Assembly: GCA_014529385.2 (NCBI GenBank)
Contig: CM043945.1
Coordinates: 93,626,612 to 93,690,611, forward strand
Reading direction: 5' to 3'
DNA from: Adiantum capillus-veneris
Taxonomy: Eukaryota; Streptophyta; Polypodiopsida; Polypodiales; Pteridaceae
Length of the DNA: 64,000 nt
In this document: piece by piece, positions 23,010-34,862 of the stretch
Layout: every line of letters begins with the position of its first letter
Numbering within the stretch: the first letter of the stretch is position 1
The notes under the pieces: model-generated
The model's database searches: none
What the model saw: only the letters and a program-made list of their open reading frames with translations
Told to the model about the DNA's origin: nothing
Program-made: the position numbers and the translations under genes

Positions 23010-23587
23010 ACATGATAGAAGAGCCATCTTAATTCATTAGAAAGTACAAACTTGTCCGTGAACAATGGACTGAGATACAATTTTTGTAAGTATGGAATCA
23101 AAATGTCTTCAAGATAAAAATCAAAGGTATGCCCCTCAAAAGAGGGTGGTGAGATAGTTGTTCCTGGTAGATTTAGGTCTCCCTTTTCAGGAGTATTATC
23201 AATCAGTAGTGTATTATTTGCATCAAAGGGTACATCGATTTGGCTGAACGGTTTGTACAAAAGAGGTAAGTGTGGTTTTTTAGGGTGGTAGTGGCCCTCG
23301 ACGGTAACGCATTTTCTCTGATCATACAAAAAGGCAAAATCTGACGTATCAGCACCGCATACACCGTAAACTATTGTAACTAGTGGCGACAAGTTTTTCC
23401 TTTGCATTGAAGACCATACGGAAACTCTGAAGCGCGGAAGAAGAATCTGAATAAATTCTTTGGTTCTTGGACGAATCATGACTCGACAAGTACCCCTCCG
23501 AAATGTTTGCGAATCCTCGAAGGGGTCTGCTATACCCAGAGGCACGCGCATCAATAGCAATCCATTGATGTCCAAGATAATCAACCT
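23010..23587 (-). other. FCP1/NIF-like HAD phosphatase domain
   Basis: HAD motif I reads LIILDINGLLL, keeping the nucleophile Asp but with Asn at the second Asp of DxDx(T/V). Motif II reads VWSSMQ. The conserved C-terminal block reads NNTLLIDNTPEKGDLN followed by PGTTISPPSF, which is typical of plant FCP1-like proteins (NTLLIDDSPYKA, N-P-x-T-A-I-F-P). The domain ends FYLEDILIPYLQKL. The domain assignment is firm; activity is uncertain because of the motif I change. Confidence 0.8.
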
Positions 23588-24179
23588 CTGTAAAAGTTGA
23601 CAAGTACATATAAGTAGTTAGAAGCTGAACATATTTTTCCATACTTGAATAGACATTACCGGAACAACCGTATCTACAGGTAGTAAGGGTCCATACTGGG
23701 TCTCTATAGTGTTGTTGTCGTTGTTTCTATCCTCTGCTTTAGCTTCATCGTCGTAGTCGTCGTTGTCATCTTCATCAAGGGTCTCCCCCATGACTCTTTC
23801 TGCCTCATTCAGGGTGAAGGTCTTTTCCTCTCCCTCCGTTGGCCGGATTGCATCATCCATATCCTTTTGAGGCTCCTCCATTGGCGGGATTGCCTCATCC
23901 ATCCTTGCCTCATCCAGGGTTTCCTCCATGGGCTCTTTTGGCTCCTCCACTGGCCTACTTGCCTCTTTCATTGTCTCCTCCATAAGCCCCTCTGCTTGTA
24001 CACTAGCACCTTGCATAGCCTCATTTGACCTTTCTTCATCCTCGGCTCTTTCATATTTGGCTGGTATGACCCCCTCAGCCCGTTGTGATTCCACTGTATT
24101 TGATGCAGGGGCTTGTCGTGGTGGCTCGTCATGTATTGTCATATCAATTGTGCGATCGTCCAAGCAGCTATCTTCAGCT

Positions 24180-24880
24180 TCTCTGGGGTTCGACATAGTG
24201 AGCAGGTGTTGTATTAGAATTTCCCGATATCTTTGCAAATAATCATATGTGTAGTGATGCACAACACTCTACAAAATTGAAAGACCACATGGTGAGAAGT
24301 CTTGTATAAAGAAAACCAAAATTGACTGAATGCATTGCCAAATGGTTACCTTAGTCATGAAAGGTTTTAATGCAAAGTAGCTTTGCAGAACATATTCTGC
24401 ATGGAGAAGACATCTCCAGCCGCAAGAAGTTGCATCGGTTTGATTTGGTACATGCACATCTTTGATTGCGGCCTTGTATAGTTCATACCTTCCACGCTTG
24501 CCATAAGCAAGCAATAATCTCTTTATACAACTGCACAAAGGATTATCAGGATGTTAGCTTGAGGCTTTCAAATTTACATGGATATCTATAAGAAACACTT
24601 TTTGATACATAACACTTACAACCTAATTTCAGGGTGGGTTCCTTTTATTGAATTGAACACCCACACTCCTGGCTGCTCAACATCAAGGCATATGAGACTC
24701 CAATGATGGTTGTTCTCATAAGAAAAGATGATGACAATTACTTCCAGCATAGCACAGCGGAGAAACCAACTCTCGAATATGCCAGAAGAACTGTTCTTCT
24801 GTCTAATAATCACTGACATTTGTGGATCAAGAAGAAACACCTCCGTGTGGGTGTGGGGTGGAAGTTGACTTTTGATCAAA
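24180..24880 (-). other. Ulp1/C48-type cysteine protease domain
   Basis: The His motif reads NHHWSLICLDVEQPGVWVFN at the end of exon 2. The usual catalytic Asp (as in YDS) is Asn here (FNS). The oxyanion Gln and nucleophile Cys follow in exon 3 as NQTDATSCGWRCLLHAEYV, matching the family pattern Q-x5-C-G. A C-terminal helix YLQRYREILIQHLL starts exon 4. Order and spacing fit Ulp1/SENP peptidases. The Asp-to-Asn change may weaken activity. Confidence 0.85.
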
Positions 24881-25343
24881 CTGTAGGGAGTGTGCCTGAG
24901 TTAGTACACCTATCATTTGAGTTTTCAAAGTTAGCAAAATATTAAAACTTACTTAAGGCAAACATAGATAATTGTATATGATATCTGAGCATCTGGATCC
25001 AGCAATATATTAATGTCCACTGTATCCAGAGCTAGCTTTTTGGCTCCATCTATAAATGGTATCTCTGCAAGCAAACCATCCTTCATTGAAAGTGGAGTAT
25101 CTTTGTTGCTTGCATCTATGGATAGGGTCACATTGCATTCTCTTTGTCTCTGGGACTCCACTGCTACTTTCATTTTATCTTAAGTTCTGCTTCCCTTATG
25201 TCTTTTGTTTGGCGAGCAACAGTCTCTGCCCTTGCCCTTATATTAACATCATGTGTGACATCTACAACTTTGACTTGTGGCAATAGGTCAGGGGGGTATA
25301 ACAAAATTTCCCTCATTTTCTTATCCCTGCAGACATTGGGGAC

Positions 25344-25778
25344 TAGAAGTTTGTCATACCTCCACCTTACCCTTTTTAGTGTCTCGCTGTCTTTGTCCAT
25401 TATAGTCACCCTGTGGGCATGGGCTGCTACAATGGTCATGTCACTGAAGTACTCAAGAAGGAAGTCCTCTGCTGCTTCCTATAGAGCCATCAGTGCAACC
25501 ACTATCCACCTTTTAATGCCCCAGGTAGCTTCTTCACAAATGGACCTCACCATCCTTTGAAAGGGCAGCTTTGGTATGCATAAATCAACACATTTCTGTG
25601 CCTTCCTGATTTCTCTGAAAAGTCCCATGCAGCTCTGTAACTTCTTCATCCTTGGACATTTCAAAATTTTACTTGGTTTTCCAGGTCTCTTCTTTGGGGT
25701 TGCAGATCTTCTACTTGCCTTAGCTGCTAACCTTGGTCCCTTGCCCACCTTCCTTGCAGTGACCTTTGTTCTAGCCAT
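25344..25778 (-). other. Histone H3-like domain
   Basis: The domain covers about 145 residues. The tail keeps R2, T3, K4, T6, A7, R8 and K9 of H3. S10 is Val, and the AARKS motif around K27 reads ASRRS. The alpha-N region reads LFREIRKAQK and KLPFQRMVRSI (H3: LREIRRYQK, KLPFQRLVREI). The core helix reads VVALMAL, then TAG, then EAAEDFLLEYFSD (H3: SAVMALQEAAEAYLVGLFED). The last helix reads HAHRVTIMDKDSETLKRVR (H3: HAKRVTIMPKDIQLARRIR). Homology to H3 runs the full length with a longer loop before alpha-N. It is far too diverged to be ordinary H3; the long loop recalls centromeric variants but is not diagnostic. Confidence 0.85.
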
Positions 25779-25799
25779 TCCACTGTATAAAAATAGAAG

Positions 25800-25895
<96 letters not shown>

Positions 25896-26009
25896 CAAAA
25901 ATCTCCCTGTCTCTCACCAAAACTTATCCCATAACAAACGGCACGCATGAAAGATTTTTTTGACTCCAAAATACACCTCCGCGCGCCATTAGTGAAAAGG
26001 AAATAGAAA

Positions 26010-26044
<35 letters not shown>

Positions 26045-26104
26045 TCCCCCCTGTCTCCACTATTTCTCCCTCTCTCTATAACACAAAAACACACACACAC
26101 ACAG

Positions 26105-26135
<31 letters not shown>

Positions 26136-26151
26136 TTCTCCAAAGCAGACC

Positions 26152-26198
<47 letters not shown>

Positions 26199-26235
26199 TC
26201 CCTCTCTCTTACTCATTCTCCTTGCCTCTCCACAG

Positions 26236-26291
26236 TACTAAAGGCACGCTTAGAGACATCCAAATCGTAGGTGGATGTCTCCGCGCACCTT

Positions 26292-26296
<5 letters not shown>
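26236..26296. repeat. 61-bp hairpin element, copy a
   Basis: TACTAAAGG at 26236-26244 pairs with CCTTTAGTA at 26288-26296, and AGACATCC (26254-26261) pairs with GGATGTCT (26273-26280). A (GA)n tract starts directly at the right end. It looks like a tiny MITE-like palindrome. Confidence 0.8.
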
Positions 26297-26385
<89 letters not shown>

Positions 26386-26387
26386 TC

Positions 26388-26421
<34 letters not shown>

Positions 26422-26535
26422 ATAAGAAATTTCCTGTGAGAGAAAGAGAGAGAGAAAAAGAAACACAGAGAGAGAGAGACCTTTGAGAAAGAGAGAGGGT
26501 GATAGAGAGGGAGAGAGAGGCACAGGGCGACCTTT

Positions 26536-26618
<83 letters not shown>

Positions 26619-26871
26619 CCAAACCTTGGTAGGAGACGCCAAGCCTACTCTCTTTTTCACCTTCTTACTGTCAGAGACGCAGACGCATGCTCACTTTCTC
26701 TTTCTCTCACTCTCTTTGACTCGTGTCTCTCTTTCTCTCTCATGCCTTTTAAGTGTCACGTACTAACGTATCCGGCCGCATTAAATGACCGAAGGTGCGG
26801 CATCATGCACACTAGATTCTATTTTAATCACCACGTGGGGTGCCGCCCGGGGTTACCATTATACGTGTCTA

Positions 26872-26993
<122 letters not shown>

Positions 26994-27114
26994 CAGAGAG
27001 AAAGAGAAGAGAGCACAATGGAGCAGACGGCTCCCATGGATTTTTTGCAAACTCCACCAACAAAAGGTCATCTCTTCACTCTATCTCTCTCTATTTCTAA
27101 CAATAGCTAGCAGA

Positions 27115-27148
<34 letters not shown>

Positions 27149-27275
27149 ATGTGTGTGTGTATGTATGTGTGTGTGTGTGTGGAAACAAACAAAAACCCAT
27201 ACTGTTGAACACACACACACACATACACACACAGACAGACAAATACACACACACACAGACATAGGGTCGCTCACA

Positions 27276-27315
<40 letters not shown>

Positions 27316-27338
27316 CTCTCTCTCTCTCTCTCTCTATG

Positions 27339-27399
27339 TACTAAAGGCACATAGAGACAACCAAGTACTCTTTGCAACTCTCTACGCGCGTCTTTAGTA
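27339..27399. repeat. 61-bp hairpin element, copy b
   Basis: It has the same length and termini as copy a: TACTAAAG at 27339-27346 and CTTTAGTA at 27392-27399, with inner GGCACATAGAGACAACC and CGCGCGT matching copy a loosely. It is flanked by (CT)n on the left and (GA)n on the right, so the outer tracts extend the inverted repeat. Confidence 0.8.
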
Positions 27400-27401
27400 C
27401 T

Positions 27402-27471
<70 letters not shown>

Positions 27472-27521
27472 TCTGTATGTGTTTTTTGGTGTGCTTTGGA
27501 GGGAGAGGGAGAGGGAGAGGG

Positions 27522-27590
<69 letters not shown>

Positions 27591-27617
27591 TGTTTGTGTG
27601 TGTTTTTTGGTGTGCTT

Positions 27618-27657
<40 letters not shown>

Positions 27658-27682
27658 AAAGACTTGACATTGTTTCTTGATG

Positions 27683-29026
27683 AATAGGATTAAGATCTAG
27701 TAGGCAGAAGAGACTAAAATCGGACCCAGAGCTTGTGCCTGGATTCCAACCTTTATAGGCTCAGTTGCTTAGCGTTTTTGCCAAAAGAACTGTTGACTTT
27801 TGTCAGGACTTTGATCAAGAAGAGTCAATATGTGAAGATGAGTTAGAGAGGTCGGCATGCCAAGAGTATCCCTCACCCTACAAGGGTCCCTCACCCTCTA
27901 CAGTACTTGTCAAGAAAAATACAAGAAAGAGGAATATAGACTTCTTAGATGATGCAGATCTCCCAGCAAGCAATCCTTGTGCAAGTAAAGGTAAAGCCAA
28001 AGAGGATGTGCCTTCTCTGGAAGAGCCAGCTGTAACTAATGAGAGCCTGTTTGATTTTGCAGCATCGTGTGGTGCTGGGAACAAATATGATCTAGTTCAT
28101 CCTATGTTTAACCCAAAATTTGATATTGAAGACCTTTTAGCTCAGCACAGTGAATTCTTGCAGCCCTACAGAGATCAATTTGAATTGATGGTGCAGGTAG
28201 GGAGGGTTGTTCTGCTCAGTATGACTGTCGTTCATTTAAATGACTGCAGTGGAAAAGGACAGGGACTGAAGAAGTATAGGGAATTACCACCTGCTTGCCG
28301 ACATTCAGCTTGCCCTTTGCACCAAAAAGAGTACAAACTTATTCAGGAATCCTTTGGCTTTATGATTTATCTGAACAGCCTGTTTGGATTCCTCATGCAG
28401 AATCCTGAGGAGGTGATAGAGGAGTAGGATGCAGCACCAAACAAAGAATGCGAGGAGACAACACACATACAAGAAGTCAAGGAGGTTGAAGATACAATGG
28501 ACCTTGAGGTTGAGGCAATTGAAGTTCAAAGAAGTAAGATGCTCTCTATGAAAACAACAGAAATCAAACTACCCTTAGATGTCAGTAACTTCACTGAGAA
28601 GCATGCTCAGATGATGTTGCCTGTTGTGCCTGAGTTCAGGATTGGAGACAGGACCTATATCTTTTTACATGATGTGCAAAGCATCTTTTATTTAAGGGAG
28701 GACTTATCCCTGGCTATCATTTCCAGAATTCAAGAGGAGAGAAGTGGATTTGTTTCAGAGGATAGTAGCGAGGATGAGGCAATGGAAACATCCAGCAATC
28801 CAATGGAATGCCTCCGAAGTTGCTTTGAGAAAGCTGAAAAATACAAGGAGACACTACCGGATGAAGCCACCTTCCAAGCAATAAGACAAAGCCTAAGACC
28901 ATCAACAAGTCACAAAGAAGTGGAGGATTGGTTTAACCATTCAGGTCAAGATTCAACTACATCTTTGGACCTATGGCAAGAAAACCTCTTTTTGCAGGAT
29001 GAGAGCTTCATGGTAACTCTCTCTGT

Positions 29027-29063
<37 letters not shown>

Positions 29064-29519
29064 ACTTACTAAGACATGATATGTGCAGTCTTAGATTGAT
29101 GACAAGGATGGCTTCCTTCGACGGCGGACTCGAGCCTGTATCGTGGAAGAAATGCAGCCCTAGCACAGTACCTTTCAAAGCTTTGCGAGTCGCCGATAAT
29201 AGTTTTTCACAATGGAATGTCACAAGAGGGTACAATAGCAACTTACACATTAAAGACACTATTACACTTCTTGGGTGGACCCGTGCTGCCCAAAAGTGCA
29301 GATAAAGTCATTCTTGTGGACAAAGTGTTTGCCAGAGATTGTTTTGGTTACTCCCCGGACTATACAGGTGGTCGGGCAGTGTATTACTACACTTACACAG
29401 CAATGGCACTAGCTCTTGGCAGACAAAACCCGGATGAACTTTTAGAGTATGACAAACATCTCATGATTCGTTACAAGGGTGATGTGCAAAAAAACAAAAT
29501 TGAACCTTCAAAATCTTGA
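27683..29519 (+). pseudogene. Unrecognised gene 3 of transposon T, decayed
   Basis: I do not recognise a family. One frame reads from about 27683 with a basic RQKRLKSDPE segment (possible nuclear signal), through TAG codons at 27756-27758 and 28425-28427, to a donor in the (GT)n-rich stretch after 29011. An acceptor lies near 29089. The downstream exon is read in another frame (about 29120-29519) and includes YLSKLCESPIIVFHNG, HFLGGPVLPKS and GGRAVYYYTYTAMALALG before its stop at 29519. The middle part is acidic (SEDSSEDEAMETSS). No clear ATG was found, so the 5' end may lie in an upstream exon. It is divergent from the H3-Ulp1 gene and convergent with the transposase-like gene. Confidence 0.5.
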
Positions 29520-30143
29520 TACACTTCAAGTAGCAAATGTATAAGATCATGTATTACAGAAATATAGAAATTTTGTACAATGTCATCCACTCAGAGTATC
29601 TTTCTCCACGTGTGGTTCACATACACCATTGTCTCTCTCCACCTTCGTTGACCTTCACGAGCACCGGAGTTGTTGTATGCCATTGATCTTTTTAATTTTT
29701 TTTGTTGTAAATGTCTGATGGCTGTGCTGTTGCTGAAGAGGCCAAGAATTGTTTTGCCTGCATTCGATGAATGATTCTACGATAGAACCATTCAAATAGT
29801 TCTCTCAAACTGTTAGCCTTGATTCGAGAGCCACCATGCCGTGTGTGCCTAAATTATGCATTTCTGGCCATGTAATGAGACTTTTCCATCCCTTGGGTAT
29901 TCCATATTGCCGGGTTCCCATACTTTTGTATAAAATATGGTAAATGATTGAAAATGATGTGCTGGATATGAAAACAGATTAGTTAGAATGTTTTACACTC
30001 ACATAGTTACACATAAAAGAGAATCAAATACACAATAATACCATGTAGTGAGTAATCTGGGTGTCTGTCCATGCTGTCTTGAATGATTTCTTGAGAAGGT
30101 TGAGATTCTCCTTGAACTTGTTCATATCACCTTGTGACCAGTC

Positions 30144-30847
30144 TATTAAGTATGGAGCCTGATTTACCCTTGTAATTTTCTGTGGTAAAAGCGCACATTT
30201 GTAAGGCCCCCATTATGAGGAGAAGCCATCGTGCGTGAAGAAAAATCACTCATCCGAAACCAAAACTTTCACGGACAAGAATCAGGGGCAACTTTAGAGG
30301 CCTCGGGGACGGAGACCACCAAGACTTTTTCTTTCGCCGGAATATTATGGCCGGTAGTCAATGGCCGATGGCCGGTGGTCGGAAGTCAATGGCCGGTGGC
30401 CGAATTCAAAAGCGGACTTCTCTTCTCAAGGGCGGCCACACATGGGCAGATTGGAGGGTCCGATTTGGACTTATTCACACAAGGGCGGCTACACATGGCT
30501 GCCTCTCATAAGAGAGGGCAACCCTTTTGGCCTATAAAAGAAGGCCATTTCTACACACATTTCAGAGTGTGAAGTTGATGCAACAAGGTGAGTGTGAGGT
30601 AGTGAGAGTGAAGCAAGGCGGGAGCTCTATTAAGGGTTTAATCCCTTTGTAAACTACTTCTTCTTTTGAAGTGGTAAAGCCATTGAGTGGATGCTTTCCC
30701 GTGGATGTAGCCCACATTGGGTGAACCACGTATATCGTGTGTACTCTCTCTCTCTCTCTACTCTATACTCTCTTGTGTGTGAAATCTATCTCTCTCCATT
30801 AAGTAATCTGCTAAATTATATATTTAGCTACGTCTTATTTCCTAACA
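30144..30847 (+). repeat. 5' LTR of copia A2
   Basis: This is the duplicate of 687-1390 with one visible substitution near 30219 (gaggagaag for gagaagaag). Confidence 0.93.
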
Positions 30848-30920
30848 ACTGGTATCAGAGCAAGGTTTGTTCGTAGCTAAATTATCTCAAGGAAAGGATT
30901 CCTTGAATTGAGTGGGAGTT

Positions 30921-33900
30921 ATGGCGGAGGAAGGGAAGCTCAAGATTGAGAAGTTCAATGGCGAAAACTACCAACATTGGAAGATGCAGATTGAAGACTA
31001 TCTCTACCAGAAGGATCTCTATTTGCCACTAGGCGGTCTTGCGAAGAAGCCCGCAACAATGGCAGATGAAGCATGGATTGTCCTTGATCGAAAGGCACTG
31101 GGAACAATCCGGTTAAGCTTAGCGTCAACGGTGGCCTTCAATGTTTCGGAGATGAAGACCACGGAGGACTTAATGAAGTCACTTGACGACTTCTACGAGA
31201 AACCATCGGCATCCAATAAGGTATTTCTTATGAAGCGCTTGTTCAATCTAAAGATGGCAGAGAACGGTTCAGTTGCAGAACACCTAAATGACTTTAACAC
31301 AAACATAAGTCAACTTCGATCGGTGAAAATCAATTTCGATGACGAAGTGCGAGCTGTCCTTATACTATCATCTCTATCGGATAGTTGGGACAACCTTGTG
31401 ATGGCTGTAAGTAATTCTATTTCTGGCACAAGTACTTTAAAGTTTGATGATGTTGTGGGTGTTCTCCTAAGCGAGGAAATACGAAGGAGAAGCACAGGAG
31501 AATCATCAAGTGCTGCACTGTTAGTGGAAACAAGAGGAAGGCCTAAGGAGAGGTTCAAAAACCAAAAGGGTCGTGATCGCTCAAGGCGGAGCAAGTCACG
31601 CACAAAGTCAGTTCTTGAATGTTGGAAATGCGGCAAGAAGGGCCACGTCAAGAAGGATTGCTGGTCCAAGAAGAAGAAGGAGATAGAGTCTCAAGACAAC
31701 AAGCCAACATCGGAGGCCAATGTAGCAGGTAAAGTAGAGCAAGATGCTCTAATTCTCTCATTAGACAATGTGTCTAATTCCTGGATGGTAGATTCCGGGG
31801 CTTCATTCCATGCGACACCACACAAGCAACATTTCCAAGACTACACCAAAGGTAATTTTGGGTATGTATACTTGGGAGATGATGAAGCTTGTGAGATTGC
31901 CATCAAAGGTACAGTTTCTATCAAAACTGCTAATGGAAATGAATGGAAGCTTAAAGATGTTAGGCATGTTCCTTATCTTCGCAAAAATTTGATCTCTACA
32001 GGACAATTGGAGGATGAAGGTCACAACATTGCATTCGGAAACAAACGGTGGAAGATCTCAAAGGGATCTTTGGTGGTTGCCAAGGGAGAAAAAGTTGGTA
32101 CACTTTACTTGTGTACTGTTAGCACGCAACCTTCAGCTTGTGCAGAAACTACAGAAGTTGACAGTGCGGTGTGGCACTACCGACTTGGGCATATGAGTAC
32201 CAAAGGAATGCAAATCCTTCAAACAAAGAAGCTTCTACCAGGTTTGAAAGAAGTGGACTTAGAGTTCTGTGAAGATTGTGTTTATGGTAAACAAAAGAAG
32301 GTAAAATTTCAAAAATCAAGAAATGAAAGGAAAAATAAAAAACTTGAGTTGGTTCATTCTGATGTTTGGGGTCCTGCAAGTACACCATCACTTGGTGGCT
32401 CATTGTACTATGTAACATTCATAGACGATGCGACTAGAAAAACATGGGTTTATGTCATGAAGAACAAATCCGATGAATTTTCCATATTTCAAAGGTGAAA
32501 AGCCTTTGTGGAGAATGAAACAGGTACCAAGGTTAAATGCCTCAGATCCGACAATGGAGGCGAATATTACAGCCAAGATTTTGCAAGCTTTTGTGCTAGC
32601 AATGGCATTCGGAGGCAAAGGACAACCCCAAGGACACCTCAACAAAATGGTATTTCGGAAAGGATGAACAGGAAAATCATGGAGCGAGCACGAAGCATGC
32701 GGCTACATGCAGGCCTACCGCTTGAGCTTTGGGCGGAAGCTGTAAGTACGTCTATGTACTTAATCCATCGGTCACCCTCAACGACATTGGATGGGGGAGT
32801 TCCAGAAGAGGCATGGACAGGTAAACTGGTGAATTATGCATTTCTCAAAGTGTTTGGTTGTGAGGCTTTCATGCGCATAGATAGAAACCTAAGATCAAAG
32901 CTAGATGCAAAGTCCAAAAAGTGTTTCTTCATTGGCTATGGAGAAGGTGGCTTTGGGTATCGCCTATGGAATCCTGAAGATGGTAAAATCCTAAGGAGTA
33001 GGGATGTAATTTTTAACGAACAAAATATGTACAAAGATTACTTGGAAAGAAATCAAACAAAAGAAACAGATGATGAGTACATGGAGCTTGAGGATGGGGA
33101 AGACTCAAGGACTGCAAACGGTGACAATGTGCAACAACGTCAACCAAATGAGGAGCCTCAACCTATTCCCCGAAGATCTACAAGAGCAAGTAGACCTCCA
33201 GAAAGGTTTGTTCCTTCCTTCAACCATCTCTTGATCTCAGATTCTGGAGAGCCGGAATCATACGAAGAAGCTATGCAACATGAATCCAAAGAAGAATGGA
33301 CAAAGAGCATGCAAGTGGAGATGGACTCACTACATCGCAACCAAACATGGGAATTGGTTGAGTTCCCTAAAGGTAAGCGGGCACTTCAAAACAAATGGGT
33401 GTACAAGGTGAAGGAAGAAGAAGGTGGGAAGAAAAGGTACAAGTCTAGGATTGTGGTAAAAGGGTTTTCTCAAAAGAAAGGTATTGACGTCAATGAAATA
33501 TTTTCTCCTGTTGTAAAAATGAACTCAATTAGGCTTGTCTTAAGCCTTGTGGCTGCTCATGATCTAAATCTCGAGCAAATGGATGTAAATACGGCATTCC
33601 CTCACGGTGACTTAGAGGAGGAAATCTACATGCTTCAACCAAAGGGGTATGAAGTAAAAGGTAAGGAGAAAATGGTTTGCAGATTAAAGAAGAGCTTGTA
33701 TGGTTTAAAGCAAGCATCTAGACAATGGTACTTGAAGTTTGATCGATGGATATTGGATCATGGATTCAGAAGATGCAACTCGGATCACAGTGTCTACACG
33801 AAGAATTTGGGAGATGGGAAATTCATCATCCTAATGTTGTATGTTGATGACATGCTGATTGCAAGTGCTAACATGCAGGACATCAAAGACCTAAAAGAGG

Positions 33901-34802
33901 AGCTGTCTAAATCTTTTTCAATGAATGATTTAGGTGCTGCAAAGAGGATACTTGGTATGAAAATATCAAGGGACAGGACGAAGAAGACAATAAAGCTATC
34001 TCAAGAAGATTACATCAAGAAGGTACTAGAAAGGTTTGCAATGCAAAATGCAAAACCAGTTTCTACACCTTTGGCTGGTCATTTTAAACTAACGAAGGAT
34101 ATGTGTCCAAAGACACAAGAGGAGATAGGCTATATGTCTAAAGTTCCATATGCTGCAGCGGTAGATTCTCTAATGTATGCTATGGTCTGGACAAGGCCAG
34201 ACATTGCACATGCAGTGGGAGTTGTGAGTAGGTTCATGGACAACCCAGGTAAAGAGCATTGGCAAGCTGTGAAGTGGATACTTAGGTATCTAAAAGGGAC
34301 AACAACAAATGCTTTGTATTTTGGAGGAACTGATATTTTTCTAGAAGGGTATGCTGATGCAGATATGGCAGGTGACAAAGATACTCGAAGGAGCACTACT
34401 GGCTATGTGTTCACGGTTGGAGGCACAGCAGTAAGCTGGGCTTCAAAGCTGCAGAAAGTGGTTTCACTTTCTACCACGGAAGCAGAGTATGTAGCAATGA
34501 CGGAGGCAAGCAAAGAAATTTTGTGGCTTCACAGATTCTTAGAAGAGCTTGGATTCAAACAAGACAATTGTGTCTTGTACAGTGATAGCCAAAGCGCTAT
34601 CCATCTTGCGAAGAACTCAGCCTTTCCTTCAAGGACAAAGCACATTGAGGTGAGACATCACTTCATACGCACTCTTTTGGAAGAGGGACAGCTAAAGCTA
34701 GGAAAGGTGCATACAAGTGAAAATCCTGCAGACATGTTTACAAAGGTGGTCAACAAGGAGAAGTTGAGTTTTTGCTCATCTTCAATCGGCATTCAAGGAT
34801 AA
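30921..34802 (+). pseudogene. Copia A2 gag-pol polyprotein, same nonsense codon
   Basis: This copy has the same domain order as the copy at 1464-5345 and the same TGA (32496-32498) inside integrase. Residue changes seen against the other copy are Tyr to Ser after the CCHC knuckle (EIESQDN), Ile to Met in the protease motif (WMVDSGASF), and Cys to Tyr in the integrase motif (GGEYYSQDF). These three coding differences in about 3.9 kb show how young the duplication is. Confidence 0.93.
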
Positions 34803-34862
34803 GAAGCCATAATGGAAAGCAGTCACAGGTTTGGTTTGGAGATCAGTCTCCAAGTGGGAGAT

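Larger units (their letters stand above)
22880..25778 (-). pseudogene. Histone H3-like / Ulp1 protease / FCP1-like phosphatase fusion gene of transposon T
   Basis: I infer five exons: 25778-24953, 24880-24620, 24530-24350, 24268-23660 and 23587-22880. Each exon boundary has a GT donor and an AG acceptor and keeps the frame. Domains in order are a histone H3-like domain opening [10 protein letters not shown], a Ulp1/C48 protease split over exons 2-4, an acidic linker with degenerate P-M-E-E repeats, and an FCP1/NIF-type HAD phosphatase domain. Known roles of these families are nucleosome core, removal of SUMO-like modifiers, and protein or CTD dephosphorylation; their joint role here is unknown. 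A TAG at 25481-25479 stands where H3 has Gln in MALQEAAE, and a one-base shift near 25173 breaks exon 1. The start Met lies 24 bases downstream of a long (GA)n tract. The end is uncertain because the frame runs into another (GA)n tract. Total length is about 860 residues. The alternative is several adjacent genes; cDNA would decide. Confidence 0.72.
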
